64,000 nucleotides of DNA, taken from positions 96,633 through 160,632 of the forward strand of contig JACCXH010000010.1 in the NCBI GenBank assembly GCA_013697245.1, read 5' to 3'. A program made the translations under genes and the position numbers. A model generated the notes under the pieces. That model was not told where the DNA came from and made no database searches. It saw only the letters and a program-made list of their open reading frames with translations. Numbering within the stretch: position 1 is the stretch's first letter; each line of letters opens with the position of its first letter. The DNA comes from Bacteroidota bacterium. Lineage in GTDB: Bacteria; Bacteroidota; Bacteroidia; B-17B0; Aurantibacillaceae. This document shows, piece after piece, positions 1 through 9,253 of this stretch.

Positions 1-2
1 AA

Positions 3-50
3 ACCCAGGAAACCAAATCTATTGGCTGTACAATTAAGCGTGTAGAATAA
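3..50 (+). CDS. C-terminal end of a redoxin-family protein (partial)
   Basis: The first 50 bases read in one frame as the last 15 residues of a protein ending in SIGCTIKRVE. This resembles the C-terminal SIGCNIKW-type tail of thioredoxin/peroxiredoxin-like (AhpC-TSA) proteins of Bacteroidota. The catalytic part lies outside the window, so the family call rests on the tail alone and on memory of such tails. A hairpin terminator follows 24 bases after the stop. Confidence 0.5.
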   Translation, partial: TQETKSIGCTIKRVE

Positions 51-73
51 TTTTAAACTGTATATTTTATATT

Positions 74-103
74 AAAAAGCTTTGCTCCGGTAAAGCTTTT
101 TTG
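74..103 (+). terminator. Rho-independent terminator after the redoxin gene
   Basis: A perfect stem, AAAAAGCTTT pairing with AAAGCTTTTT around an 8-base loop, ends in a run of T. It follows the redoxin stop and precedes the DUF5522 gene. Confidence 0.75.
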
Positions 104-121
104 TTTTAAAACAATGCTTAA

Positions 122-316
<195 letters not shown>

Positions 317-323
317 ATCTATT

Positions 324-2336
324 ATGTCGGTAATAACAAATGTATCGTTCAAAGAATTAGTACTGCAGGGCATACCCGAACAATTGCCTGAAGCAAAATC
401 GTACGAAAGCAATATCAATCATGCGCCAAAACGTAAAGACAGTTTAAGTGCAGATGAAAAAAAATTAGCGGTTCGTAATGCGTTGCGTTATTTCGATCCA
501 AAACACCATGCTGTTTTAGCTAAGGAGTTTGCCCTTGAACTAAAAACATATGGCCGTATTTACATGCACCGCTTTAGGCCCGATTATAAAATTTACGCCA
601 GGCCAATAAACGACTACCCTCATAAGAGTATACAGGCCGCGGCCATCATGCATATGCTAAGTAATAATTTAGATCATGCGGTAGCGCAACACCCTCATGA
701 ATTAATTACTTATGGCGGTAACGGTTCTGTTTTTCAAAACTGGGCGCAATACCTTTTAACCATGCAATACTTAGCCAATATGACCAACGAACAAACTTTG
801 GTTTTATATAGTGGCCACCCTATGGGTTTATTCCCATCGCATAAAGACGCACCGCGGGTAGTTATCACCAACGGTATGATGATCCCAAATTACAGCAAAC
901 CAGATGATTTGGAAAAGTTTAATGCTTTAGGCGTAACACAATATGGGCAAATGACGGCGGGCAGCTTTATGTACATTGGCCCGCAAGGCATTGTTCACGG
1001 CACAACCATAACCGTTATGAATGCTGCTCGTAAAAAATTCCATACAGAAGAAGAGCGGAAAGGAAAATTATTTGTAACCTGTGGCCTGGGAGGCATGAGT
1101 GGGGCTCAACCCAAAGCGGCAAAAATTGCAGGTTTAGTTTCTGTTACCGCAGAAATAAATGCTAAAGCCGTAAAAACGCGTCTTTCGCAAGGGTGGGTAG
1201 ATGAGGTTTTTTCTGATCTTGATAAATTAGTTGAGCGCATTAAAATAGCGCAAAAAAACAAAGAAGCAGTAAGCATTGCATACGAAGGTAACGTGGTTGA
1301 CCTATGGGAAAAACTTTTGCAGGAAAATATTATGGTGGATATTGGTACCGATCAGTCCTCATTGCATAATCCCTGGGCAGGAGGTTATTATCCACAAGGT
1401 TTTAGCCTTGAAGAATCAAATAAATTAATGGCAGAAGATCCTGCCAGATTTAAAGAAGCGGTTCAAAGAACATTGCGCACACATGCCGATTGCATAAATA
1501 AATTTGCCGCAAAGGGTATGTACTTTTTTGATTATGGTAATGCCTTTTTATTAGAGGCCAGTCGCGCAGGCGCTGATATTTTAGAAAAGAACGGCGATTT
1601 TAAATACAAAAGTTATGTACAGGATATTTTAGGGCCAATGTGTTTTGATTATGGCTTTGGGCCTTTTCGCTGGGTATGTACAAGTGCAAACGAAAATGAT
1701 CTTAGAAAAACAGATGAGTTGGCTTTAATCGTTTTGGAAGAAATTTATAAAACAGCGCCAAAAGAAATTAAACAACAATTAATGGATAATATTTTGTGGA
1801 TAAAGAACGCCATGCAAAATAATTTAGTGGTTGGCTCACAGGCCCGCATTTTATATGCTGATAGCGAGGGCCGCATTAAAATTGCGCGCGCTGTTAACAA
1901 AGCCATTAAAGAAGGTAAAATTACAGCGCCTGTTGTTTTAGGAAGAGACCATCACGATGTAAGCGGAACAGACAGTCCGTATAGGGAAACCTCAAATATT
2001 TATGATGGTTCTAAATTTACGGCTGATATGGCCGTGCAGAATTTTGTTGGCGATGCGTTTAGAGGCGCTACCTGGATAAGCCTGCACAATGGCGGCGGCG
2101 TTGGTTGGGGCGAGGTTATAAACGGTGGCTTTGGTTTAGTATTAGATGGAACTGATGATGCGGAAAGACGTTTAGAACAAATGTTATTTTGGGATGTAAA
2201 TAATGGTATTTCGCGCAGGGCCTGGGCACGTAACGATGAAGCTTTGTTTGCCATTAAACGTGAAATGGAACGAAGCCCGAATTTAAAAGTAACCTTGCCT
2301 AATTTGGTTGATGATAGTTTATTAGAAGATCTGTAA
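324..2336 (+). CDS. hutU: urocanate hydratase, long (UROC1-like) form
   Basis: Cytoplasmic enzyme of histidine breakdown that hydrates urocanate to imidazolone propionate using tightly bound NAD+. The 670-residue length matches the long form found in animals and Bacteroidota rather than the ~555-residue proteobacterial form. Visible motifs are YGGNGSVFQNWAQY (NAD site region), GPQGIVHGTTIT, CFDYGFGPFRWVCTS, RDHHDVSGTDSP and HNGGGVGWGEVINGG. Where the short form has the signature FQGLPARICW with its active-site cysteine, this protein reads VGSQARILYAD, so that cysteine is replaced by leucine. No hutH, hutI or hutG lies next to it, so the rest of the pathway must be elsewhere. A terminator follows directly. 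Confidence 0.93.
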   Translation: MSVITNVSFKELVLQGIPEQLPEAKSYESNINHAPKRKDSLSADEKKLAVRNALRYFDPKHHAVLAKEFALELKTYGRIYMHRFRPDYKIYARPINDYPHKSIQAAAIMHMLSNNLDHAVAQHPHELITYGGNGSVFQNWAQYLLTMQYLANMTNEQTLVLYSGHPMGLFPSHKDAPRVVITNGMMIPNYSKPDDLEKFNALGVTQYGQMTAGSFMYIGPQGIVHGTTITVMNAARKKFHTEEERKGKLFVTCGLGGMSGAQPKAAKIAGLVSVTAEINAKAVKTRLSQGWVDEVFSDLDKLVERIKIAQKNKEAVSIAYEGNVVDLWEKLLQENIMVDIGTDQSSLHNPWAGGYYPQGFSLEESNKLMAEDPARFKEAVQRTLRTHADCINKFAAKGMYFFDYGNAFLLEASRAGADILEKNGDFKYKSYVQDILGPMCFDYGFGPFRWVCTSANENDLRKTDELALIVLEEIYKTAPKEIKQQLMDNILWIKNAMQNNLVVGSQARILYADSEGRIKIARAVNKAIKEGKITAPVVLGRDHHDVSGTDSPYRETSNIYDGSKFTADMAVQNFVGDAFRGATWISLHNGGGVGWGEVINGGFGLVLDGTDDAERRLEQMLFWDVNNGISRRAWARNDEALFAIKREMERSPNLKVTLPNLVDDSLLEDL

Positions 2337-2340
2337 AACA

Positions 2341-2373
2341 AAAAACCCACCTTATATCTTGGTGAGTTTTTTG
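2341..2373 (+). terminator. Rho-independent terminator after hutU
   Basis: AAAAACcCACC pairs with GGTGaGTTTTT around a short loop and ends in T-rich sequence, 4 bases after the urocanase stop. Confidence 0.7.
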
Positions 2374-2418
2374 CTTTGTCTAATTCACTATTTTTCAGAT
2401 AGCAAAATTGACGGTATG

Positions 2419-2565
2419 TTATTTGTGCTTTTGTGGTAGATCTTTTTTAAGATCAGCGTTTTGTTTTTTATTTTTATCAGACTCTTTTTGGTGTGTCTGT
2501 GTGCCATGTGATGGAGCTGCTTTCTTAATGCGGACTCTTGCATCATCTCTTCCTGTTTGTGGCAT
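2419..2565 (-). CDS. small basic hypothetical protein
   Basis: A 48-residue reading frame starts MPQTGRDDARVRIKKAAPSH and ends DLKKDLPQKHK. It is rich in Lys, Arg, Asp and Gln and has no hydrophobic stretch, so it is probably soluble and disordered. Codon use looks coding and the ATG is preceded by AGGAAC. It sits alone in the 385-base gap between hutU and the phosphate transporter. I do not recognise a family. The overlapping frame on the other strand is cysteine- and phenylalanine-rich and looks like a shadow. Confidence 0.5.
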   Translation of the reverse strand: MPQTGRDDARVRIKKAAPSHGTQTHQKESDKNKKQNADLKKDLPQKHK

Positions 2566-2662
2566 AGTTCCTGTTTTTTATTTGTTTCTTATATATTAAG
2601 AAGCAAGAACTAAGCCAAACAAACAATTTACTATCTATCAATAAGTTAAATGTACGTAAACG

Positions 2663-2694
2663 AAAGATCTGTGTATTTACATACACAGATCTTT
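2663..2694 (-). terminator. long perfect hairpin downstream of the phosphate transporter
   Basis: A 14-base perfect stem (AAAGATCTGTGTAT / ATACACAGATCTTT) surrounds a TTAC loop, with an outer TACGT/ACGTA pairing. It lies 28 bases past the transporter stop, so it most likely ends that transcript. The T-run is short, so an mRNA-stabilising hairpin or a protein-binding palindrome is possible. Confidence 0.6.
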
Positions 2695-2721
2695 AACGTA
2701 TTTCTACACTAAATAATAAAA

Positions 2722-4125
2722 CTATAGAAGAGCGCGGAACAGAAGAAATAAGCTGCCCGATAAAATAATTGTTACCGGTAAAGTAAATAACCAGGTTAGC
2801 GCAATGGTTTTAATGGTGCCTTTTTGTAAATTCTTTAATCCTTTTTTAGCTACCATCGATCCGGCAATACCGGATGAAAGCATGTGCGTGGTTGAAACCG
2901 GCACGCCATAAGAAGAAGCCAAACCAATGCCCATAGATGCTACTAACTCGGCACTGGCACCTTGAGCATAACTCATGTGTTGTTTTCCGATCTTTTCACC
3001 AACGGTTTTTACAATCCGTTTCCATCCCACCATAGTTCCTAAACCTAAACATAACGAGATCAATATAATTACCCATGAAGGTGCATATTCAATTAATTTT
3101 TTTGTGGCTTTTATTTCGGCAGTAAGTTCTTTTATTTCGTTGGCGCTTAAAGTTAAGTTACCTCCTTTAATTATTTTCTCAGCACCTTTTGTGATCTTGA
3201 TTACATCTTTTCTTAATCCGAACCTGCTAGTAAGGGCAATATCATCAGCATTTGATTTAGCTGTTGTTTCAGTTTCAAAATGATCGGAGTGAATCATTAT
3301 CTCGGCGTACATCTTTTTTTCCTTCCCGGCAAGCACAACCGTATCTGCTTTTGACATTAAAAGTTCTATTTTACTTACGCTGGCATTAACGCTTTGCAGG
3401 TTAATACTCGAATCAATGGCAAATTGTCCCGGTAAAACTGCAATCAGTATCAGCATAATTAAACCCACACCTTTTTGACCATCGTTTTGACCGTGAAAAA
3501 AACTTACCAAACCACAGGTTACCCAAAGTAATACGCGGATCCATATTGGTGGTACTTTTCCGGGAATTGGTTCTTTGTAAATAATTTCGTTCTTAATAAA
3601 TCTTTTAAAAATAAACATTACAATAATGGCAACCGAAAAACCAATTAAGGGTGATAACAACAATGCTAAACCGGTATCTTTAGCCTTATCCCAGTTAACT
3701 GCCGAAACGCCCATATCTCCCGGTAAAAAGGCAAAGGCTAAACCAATACCTAAAATTGAACCGATAATTGTATGTGAGCTGGACGATGGAATGCCAAAAT
3801 ACCAGGTGCCAAAATTCCAAATGATGGCACTTAATAATAAGGCCATTATCATGGCAATACCATGATATGGGTTACTATCTACCAGCACATCCATTGGTAA
3901 TAAATTTACAATGCCCATGGCAACAGTAATGCCGCCTAACATAACGCCGGTAAAGTTTAATATGCCGCTATAAACTACTGCTACTGTAGGTTTTAACGAG
4001 TTGGTATAAATAACGGTAGCAACCGCATTCGCAGTATCATGAAAACCATTAATAAACTCGAAGAAGCAGGCAAAGACCAGACAAAGTATTAATAGTACGG
4101 TAAGTGTTGTATCTAATCCAAACAT
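2722..4125 (-). CDS. inorganic phosphate transporter, PiT family
   Basis: Inner-membrane ion-coupled phosphate symporter of 467 residues. Both PiT repeat signatures are present: GFHDTANAVATVIYTN near residue 27, and GASAELVASMGIGLASSYGVPVSTTHM in the last quarter (quoted here only as a motif region, residues ~388-414 by position). About ten hydrophobic segments are visible. A hydrophilic insertion of roughly 120 residues (~235-350, rich in Lys, Glu and Ser) separates the two halves, as in many Bacteroidota members. No PhoU-like partner is adjacent. MscL lies 172 bases upstream on the same strand and a long hairpin follows the stop. Confidence 0.9.
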   Translation of the reverse strand: MFGLDTTLTVLLILCLVFACFFEFINGFHDTANAVATVIYTNSLKPTVAVVYSGILNFTGVMLGGITVAMGIVNLLPMDVLVDSNPYHGIAMIMALLLSAIIWNFGTWYFGIPSSSSHTIIGSILGIGLAFAFLPGDMGVSAVNWDKAKDTGLALLLSPLIGFSVAIIVMFIFKRFIKNEIIYKEPIPGKVPPIWIRVLLWVTCGLVSFFHGQNDGQKGVGLIMLILIAVLPGQFAIDSSINLQSVNASVSKIELLMSKADTVVLAGKEKKMYAEIMIHSDHFETETTAKSNADDIALTSRFGLRKDVIKITKGAEKIIKGGNLTLSANEIKELTAEIKATKKLIEYAPSWVIILISLCLGLGTMVGWKRIVKTVGEKIGKQHMSYAQGASAELVASMGIGLASSYGVPVSTTHMLSSGIAGSMVAKKGLKNLQKGTIKTIALTWLFTLPVTIILSGSLFLLFRALL

Positions 4126-4297
4126 AGTGTGTGTTTAATATTGCTCAAATCTATTTTTTTAAAGGCTTAACTGTGTTAAGTTAACGTTAATTATTGCCTC
4201 TTTCGCTGATGGCAGATGACTGGAAGAGAAAAGACAAGTAAAGCTTAATTGCACAATAAGTTTTCTTTCGCTTTTAAAATATGGGTATAATTAATAA

Positions 4298-4732
4298 TTA
4301 TTTTTTTAAAGCGTCTCGGATCTCTGTTAAAAGTATTTCGGTGGTGGTTGGTTCGGGAATTGCGGCCGGGGCTTCTTCTTCTTTTTTCTTCATCCTGTTA
4401 ATAGCTTTAATAAGCATGAACATCACAAAAGCAACCACTATAAAATCTATTGCCGCTGTTATAAAATTACCCCATTGTATTGCAACCTCTTGCACTGCTG
4501 GCGTGATAACTGAGCCAGTAGGATCTTTAATTTCCGCAACGCCCTCTTTTATTACGATCTTTTTCTTTGTTAAATCCACGCCTCCCATTAGCAACCCGAC
4601 TAAAGGAGAAAACATTTTTTCAACAAACGCACTAACAACCTTGCCAAAAGCAGCTCCCATAACGAAAGCAATTGCTGTATCAACTAAATTACCCTTAAGA
4701 GCAAAGGCTTTAAACTCTGTCATCATTCCCAT
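4298..4732 (-). CDS. mscL: large-conductance mechanosensitive channel
   Basis: Homopentameric inner-membrane channel that opens under membrane tension to release solutes during osmotic down-shock. At 144 residues it has the usual length. The N-terminal amphipathic helix and pore-lining TM1 are seen in FKAFALKGNLVDTAIAFVMG followed by AAFGKVVSAFV, which is the MscL signature. TM2 (IDFIVVAFVMFMLIKAINRM, ~95-114) precedes a Lys/Glu-rich cytoplasmic helix, and the end TEILLTEIRDALKK is typical. The start MGMM could be either of two close methionines. The upstream neighbour is an OmpA lipoprotein, 11 bases away. Confidence 0.95.
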   Translation of the reverse strand: MGMMTEFKAFALKGNLVDTAIAFVMGAAFGKVVSAFVEKMFSPLVGLLMGGVDLTKKKIVIKEGVAEIKDPTGSVITPAVQEVAIQWGNFITAAIDFIVVAFVMFMLIKAINRMKKKEEEAPAAIPEPTTTEILLTEIRDALKK

Positions 4733-4743
4733 AAAAATTAATT

Positions 4744-5751
4744 TTAATTATTGTTTCCCAACACTTTTAATAGCTCGTCTAACTTAGGCGTAAGAATGAT
4801 TTCGGTACGGCGATTTTTCTTTCTTGCTTCTGGTGTTTTAGCATTATCTAAAGGGAAAAATTCGCCGCGACCGGCGGCTGTAATTCTTTGCGATTCTATT
4901 TTTGCATTGGATAACATTATTTTTGTAACCGAGGTGGCCCTCATCACGCTTAGGTCCCAGTTATCCTTTATTTCGCCGGCGCCTTTCATTGGCACATCAT
5001 CGGTGTGGCCTTCAACCAACACATTTATATCGGGGTTTTGTTCTAAAACCTTTGCAACGCTTTTTAATGCCTCAACACCTTTTGCTTCTACGTTGGTTTT
5101 TCCACTGGCAAATAAAAGGCTCTCATCCATGCTCACATATACTTTACCGTTTTTTTGTGTAATGGTTAATCCTTTACCCTCAAAACCAATCAAGGCGTCG
5201 CTCAGTTTTTTTCGAAGATCTGCCGCTGCCTGATCTTTCTTTTTAAGAATGTCTTCCAATTCTGTTACACGGGCTTCGCGTTTTTTTAGTTCGGCGTTCA
5301 GCATATCCAGATCGATTTTTTGAAGTGTTAGTTTTGCTTCTAATCCCTTTAGCTCGTCTTGTTTCTTCAACAATTGCTCTTGCGTTAATTGAAGGTCGCC
5401 ACTTAGTTTGTTATTATCTTTTTCACTGCCGCTTAATAATTTATTTAAACGGTCCATTAATTGTTGGTTAAGCTGATCGAGCTTATCATATTTAGAAGTT
5501 AAATTCCTGTAACTACTTCCAACTATACTGGTATCTCTTTTTAAACCTACATTCTCTTTTTCATATTTGGTAAATTGTTCTTTTAACTCAGCGAGTTTTG
5601 CTTCGGCCTCCTGTGTTGATTTTTTTAGCGATGCTCTTTCGGTATCACATTCCTTTAATTTTGTTTTCGATTCATCCAACAATCTTGCGGGAACACATGC
5701 GTATGCCACAAATAAGGCCGTTACAGCTATTAATAAATACTTTTTCATCAT
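4744..5751 (-). CDS. OmpA-family lipoprotein with long coiled coil
   Basis: I place the start at MMKKYLLIAVTALFVAYAC, which gives a proper lipoprotein signal with lipobox VAYAC and a 335-residue product; an earlier ATG 18 bases upstream would spoil the signal. Residues ~20-190 are charged heptad-rich coiled coil (KLAELKEQFTKYEKENVGL and similar). The C-terminal ~110 residues are an OmpA/MotB-like peptidoglycan-binding domain with VLVEGHTDD, NWDLSVMRATSVTKIML, GRGEFFPL and KKNRRTEIILTP. It probably tethers the outer membrane to the cell wall. It lies just upstream of mscL on the same strand, so the two may be co-transcribed. Confidence 0.85.
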   Translation of the reverse strand: MMKKYLLIAVTALFVAYACVPARLLDESKTKLKECDTERASLKKSTQEAEAKLAELKEQFTKYEKENVGLKRDTSIVGSSYRNLTSKYDKLDQLNQQLMDRLNKLLSGSEKDNNKLSGDLQLTQEQLLKKQDELKGLEAKLTLQKIDLDMLNAELKKREARVTELEDILKKKDQAAADLRKKLSDALIGFEGKGLTITQKNGKVYVSMDESLLFASGKTNVEAKGVEALKSVAKVLEQNPDINVLVEGHTDDVPMKGAGEIKDNWDLSVMRATSVTKIMLSNAKIESQRITAAGRGEFFPLDNAKTPEARKKNRRTEIILTPKLDELLKVLGNNN

Positions 5752-5856
5752 GGTTAAATATAAGTCCATTTTTTAATATAAATAAAGGTTTAACAGTCAC
5801 GTTTTTAACAACTCAATTGTTTACAAAAATACTTATCTTGTGAAAGGCATTCAAGC

Positions 5857-7356
5857 TTGAAAAAACGACTATATATTCTTCTTTTTTTATTCCAAAATTT
5901 GCTTTTTTTGGGACAATCCGGTCAAGGTGATTCATCCGCTTATAATGCACTTTTTAAAGAATATCAAGCCGTTGCAAGCACAAACAGGGTTAAGGCTTTT
6001 AATGCGCTTAATAAGATCGAAAAAAAGAGCACAAAAGAAAATAATCTTTTTTATTTATCAGAAGCGCTTGTTTACAAAGCTATTTTATACTATTATGATA
6101 ACAAGTATGATAGCGCTAAAGTATACATTAGCAGGTCTCTTAGTCTCGCCGCAAAAGGAAATAATGCTAAAGCGCAAATGCGCGCCTATAATTTGTTAGG
6201 CGCCATTTATTATAACCAGGGCGATTTTAAGAATACAGAAAAGTATTATAATGAAAAAATAAGGGTTGCTGAAAAAAACAAAGATACTGCGGCTATTTTT
6301 GGCACCTATTATAATATGGGCCTTGTCTTTTTTCAACAAAGTAATTATTTAAAATCGGCCGACTACAATTTTAAGGCATTGCCGTATTTTGAACGAGCTA
6401 AAGATACTTTTAATATTATTTCTTCTTTGCAATCCATTGGCTTTACTTATATGAATTTAGACGACGTTCCCTCTTCCATAAAATTTTATACCAAAGCTCT
6501 CTCATTGGCGAAAGGATATAAGGACAAATACCAGTTAGCGGGGATCTATATTGACCTGGCCGCTGCGCAAGGCATTATTAATAAACCCGATTCTGAACTG
6601 TATTACCTTGATCTTGCGCTCAAGTTATCTTCTAAAGAAAAAGATGATTTTCATTTCGCCATTGCGCTTAACAATAAAGCAGATCACTACCTAAGAGAAA
6701 AAAATTATTCGCAGGCACTTGTTTTATCAAAAGAGGCCGAAAAATTAAATTTAAAAAGTTCGCGCAAATTAGTTTTGTGCGAGGTGTATAATAATCTTTC
6801 AAATATATATTATTATTTAGATAAGCCGGACAGCGCATTAATATATGCGAATAAAGCCTACACGATTGGCGTTGAGGTACAGCAGGCAAAAATGGCGCGT
6901 TTGTGTGCCAAAACACTTTCTTTTATTTATGAAGCCCGAAAAAATTCGGATAGTGCTTTAAAGTATTACAAACTGTTTTCCGCTTTTAACGATACACTTA
7001 AAAAAGAAAGCCAGTTACGCGGTATTGCCCAAAAGGAATTTTTATTCGAAAAACAAAACCAGGAAACGCTTCGTGCCCAGGAAAAATTATTAGCTGATGC
7101 CAGACTCGAAAAACAAAAACAAATAAACCTCATTGTACTCGTTGCTTCTATTTTGCTTTCCGTTTTTTTATTGATTGGGATCGTTAACTACAGGCAAAAA
7201 CAAAAGGCTAACGCGCAGGTTTTGGCTCAAAAAAAATTACTGGAAGAAAAACAAAAAGAAATCTTAGACTCCATAAATTATGCGAGCCGAATTCAAAATA
7301 GTTTGATGCCAACAGATAAATACATTGACAAGAGTTTAAAAAAATTAAAGACTTGA
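5857..7356 (+). CDS. TPR sensor protein ending in an orphan SpoIIE linker
   Basis: The 499-residue product begins at a TTG codon; the signal peptide KKRLYILLFLFQNLLFLGQS supports this start. Residues ~25-410 form TPR-type helical pairs (YNLLGAIYYNQGDFKNTEKY and relatives), predicted periplasmic. A transmembrane segment (INLIVLVASILLSVFLLIGI, ~425-444) precedes a coiled coil and the end DSINYASRIQNSLMPTDKYI. That motif normally leads straight into a cytoplasmic SpoIIE phosphatase domain, as in the fused protein at 25951-28053, but here the protein stops about 10 residues later. The acetyl-CoA synthetase start is only 4 bases on, so the two are probably co-transcribed. A TATCTTGT element lies about 20 bases upstream. 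Confidence 0.8.
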   Translation: MKKRLYILLFLFQNLLFLGQSGQGDSSAYNALFKEYQAVASTNRVKAFNALNKIEKKSTKENNLFYLSEALVYKAILYYYDNKYDSAKVYISRSLSLAAKGNNAKAQMRAYNLLGAIYYNQGDFKNTEKYYNEKIRVAEKNKDTAAIFGTYYNMGLVFFQQSNYLKSADYNFKALPYFERAKDTFNIISSLQSIGFTYMNLDDVPSSIKFYTKALSLAKGYKDKYQLAGIYIDLAAAQGIINKPDSELYYLDLALKLSSKEKDDFHFAIALNNKADHYLREKNYSQALVLSKEAEKLNLKSSRKLVLCEVYNNLSNIYYYLDKPDSALIYANKAYTIGVEVQQAKMARLCAKTLSFIYEARKNSDSALKYYKLFSAFNDTLKKESQLRGIAQKEFLFEKQNQETLRAQEKLLADARLEKQKQINLIVLVASILLSVFLLIGIVNYRQKQKANAQVLAQKKLLEEKQKEILDSINYASRIQNSLMPTDKYIDKSLKKLKT

Positions 7357-7360
7357 TGCT

Positions 7361-9253
7361 ATGCAAATAACAACTTTAGATGAATATAAAATAGCTTATA
7401 AAAAAAGCGTTGATGCCCCGGAAGAATTTTGGGCCGAAGTAGCGTCCGGTTTTGAGTGGCAAGAAAAATGGGATAAGGTTTTAGACTGGAATTTTACTGA
7501 GCCAAAAATACAATGGTTTATTAACGGAAAATTAAATATTACCGAGAACTGCATTGACAGGCATTTAAAAACGGACGGGAACAAAACAGCTTTTATTTGG
7601 GAGCCAAATGAACCCGGAGATAAGAATAGAATTATTACTTATAAAGAATTATCTGAAGCTGTAAATCGTTTAGCCAATGTTTTAAAAAGTTTTGGTATAA
7701 AAAAAGGCGATCGTATTTGTATTTATTTGCCCATGGTGCCCGAAGCCGTTTATGCTATGCTGGCCTGTGCAAGGGTTGGCGCAGTGCACTCTGTTGTGTT
7801 TGGTGGTTTTAGCGCCCAGTCTATAATAGATCGTATCAACGATTCACAGTGCAAAGTGGTTTTAACAAGTGATGGCGCTTATCGCGGCAATAAACAATTA
7901 CCAATGAAAACAACAGTTGATGAAGCTTTATTAAAATGCCCTTCGGTTACAAACGTTTTGGTTTACAAACGCACCGGCGAAAAAGTATCTATGCAGCTTG
8001 GGCGCGACCTAGACTGGGAAACTGAGTGTAAAAAACAAAATGTTGATTGTAAAGCTGAAATAATGGATAGCGAAGATCCGCTGTTTATACTTTATACCTC
8101 CGGTAGTACCGGCAAACCCAAAGGCGTGGTGCATAGTTGTGGTGGTTTTATGGTGTATACAGCTTATTCTTTTCAAAATGTATTTCAATACAACAAAAAT
8201 GATGTGTACTGGTGTACCGCTGATGTGGGCTGGATAACCGGTCACTCTTATATTGCTTACGGCCCTTTATTATGCGGCGCCAGCTCCGTAATTTTTGAAG
8301 GTGTGCCTAATTACCCTGATAGCGGAAGGTTTTGGCAGGTAGTAGATAAACACAAAGTAACCATATTTTATACCGCACCAACTGCCATTCGCGCTTTAGA
8401 AGCGGCCGGACTTGATTTTGTTACACCGTATAAATTAAACAGCCTGCGTGTTTTAGGCAGTGTTGGCGAACCTATTAATGAAGAAGCATGGCAATGGTAT
8501 CATAAGAATATTGGGAAAGAAAAATGCCCCATTGTTGATACCTGGTGGCAAACTGAGACCGGCGGAATCCTAATTTCGCCAATCGCAGGAATTACACCCT
8601 TAAAGCCCGGCTTTGCAACTTTACCACTTCCGGGCATACAACCTGTGTTGGTGGATGAAAAAGGAAAAGAAATTTTAGGTAACGGGGTAGAAGGAAACTT
8701 ATGCATTAAATTCCCCTGGCCATCCATTATCCGCACTACTTATGGTGATCATGAGCGCTGCCGTACTACTTATTTTGCAACCTATCCTAATTTATATTTT
8801 ACAGGTGACGGTTGTAAACGAGACGAGAATGGGTATTATAGAATTACCGGAAGAGTGGATGATGTTATTAATGTAAGTGGTCACCGCATTGGCACCGCCG
8901 AAGTAGAAAGCGCTATTAACGAACAGGCTGATGTCGTTGAATCGGCTGTGGTGGCTTATCCACATGATATAAAAGGACAAGGCCTTTATGCGTTTTGTAT
9001 TGTTCCAAAAACAACAAAAACAAACGAGCAAATAAAAAAAGAAATTAACGAGTGCGTTAATAAAATAATTGGAGCTATTGCAAGACCGGATAAAATTCAA
9101 ATTGTAAGCGGCTTGCCAAAAACACGCAGCGGAAAAATTATGCGTCGCATTTTACGAAAAGTGGCCGAAGGTGAACTAAGTAATTTAGGCGATACCTCCA
9201 CGCTTTTAGATCCATCGGTAGTTGAAGAAATAATAAAAGGGCGCATCAATTAA
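7361..9253 (+). CDS. acs: acetate--CoA ligase
   Basis: Cytoplasmic ANL-superfamily enzyme that activates acetate to acetyl-CoA through acetyl-AMP. Its 630 residues are close to the usual ~650. Visible motifs are the AMP-binding P-loop YTSGSTGKPKG, the TWWQTETGG motif, the hinge region GRVDDVINVSGHRIG, and PKTRSGKIMRR, which carries the catalytic lysine acetylated by Pat-type enzymes in other bacteria. The N-terminal ACAS region (PEEFWAEVA, WNFTEPKIQWF) separates Acs from other acyl-CoA ligases. It is packed between the TPR sensor (4 bases upstream) and ogt, whose start overlaps the stop by one base. Confidence 0.95.
   Translation: MQITTLDEYKIAYKKSVDAPEEFWAEVASGFEWQEKWDKVLDWNFTEPKIQWFINGKLNITENCIDRHLKTDGNKTAFIWEPNEPGDKNRIITYKELSEAVNRLANVLKSFGIKKGDRICIYLPMVPEAVYAMLACARVGAVHSVVFGGFSAQSIIDRINDSQCKVVLTSDGAYRGNKQLPMKTTVDEALLKCPSVTNVLVYKRTGEKVSMQLGRDLDWETECKKQNVDCKAEIMDSEDPLFILYTSGSTGKPKGVVHSCGGFMVYTAYSFQNVFQYNKNDVYWCTADVGWITGHSYIAYGPLLCGASSVIFEGVPNYPDSGRFWQVVDKHKVTIFYTAPTAIRALEAAGLDFVTPYKLNSLRVLGSVGEPINEEAWQWYHKNIGKEKCPIVDTWWQTETGGILISPIAGITPLKPGFATLPLPGIQPVLVDEKGKEILGNGVEGNLCIKFPWPSIIRTTYGDHERCRTTYFATYPNLYFTGDGCKRDENGYYRITGRVDDVINVSGHRIGTAEVESAINEQADVVESAVVAYPHDIKGQGLYAFCIVPKTTKTNEQIKKEINECVNKIIGAIARPDKIQIVSGLPKTRSGKIMRRILRKVAEGELSNLGDTSTLLDPSVVEEIIKGRIN

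Noticed and set aside
2408..2599. Forward-strand frame rich in Cys, Phe and Leu
   Set aside because: It is the antisense of the more plausible basic reading frame and has no start context or recognisable features.
4281..4787. Forward-strand frame of 168 codons over mscL
   Set aside because: It is antisense to the clearly recognised mscL gene, with composition typical of a shadow frame.
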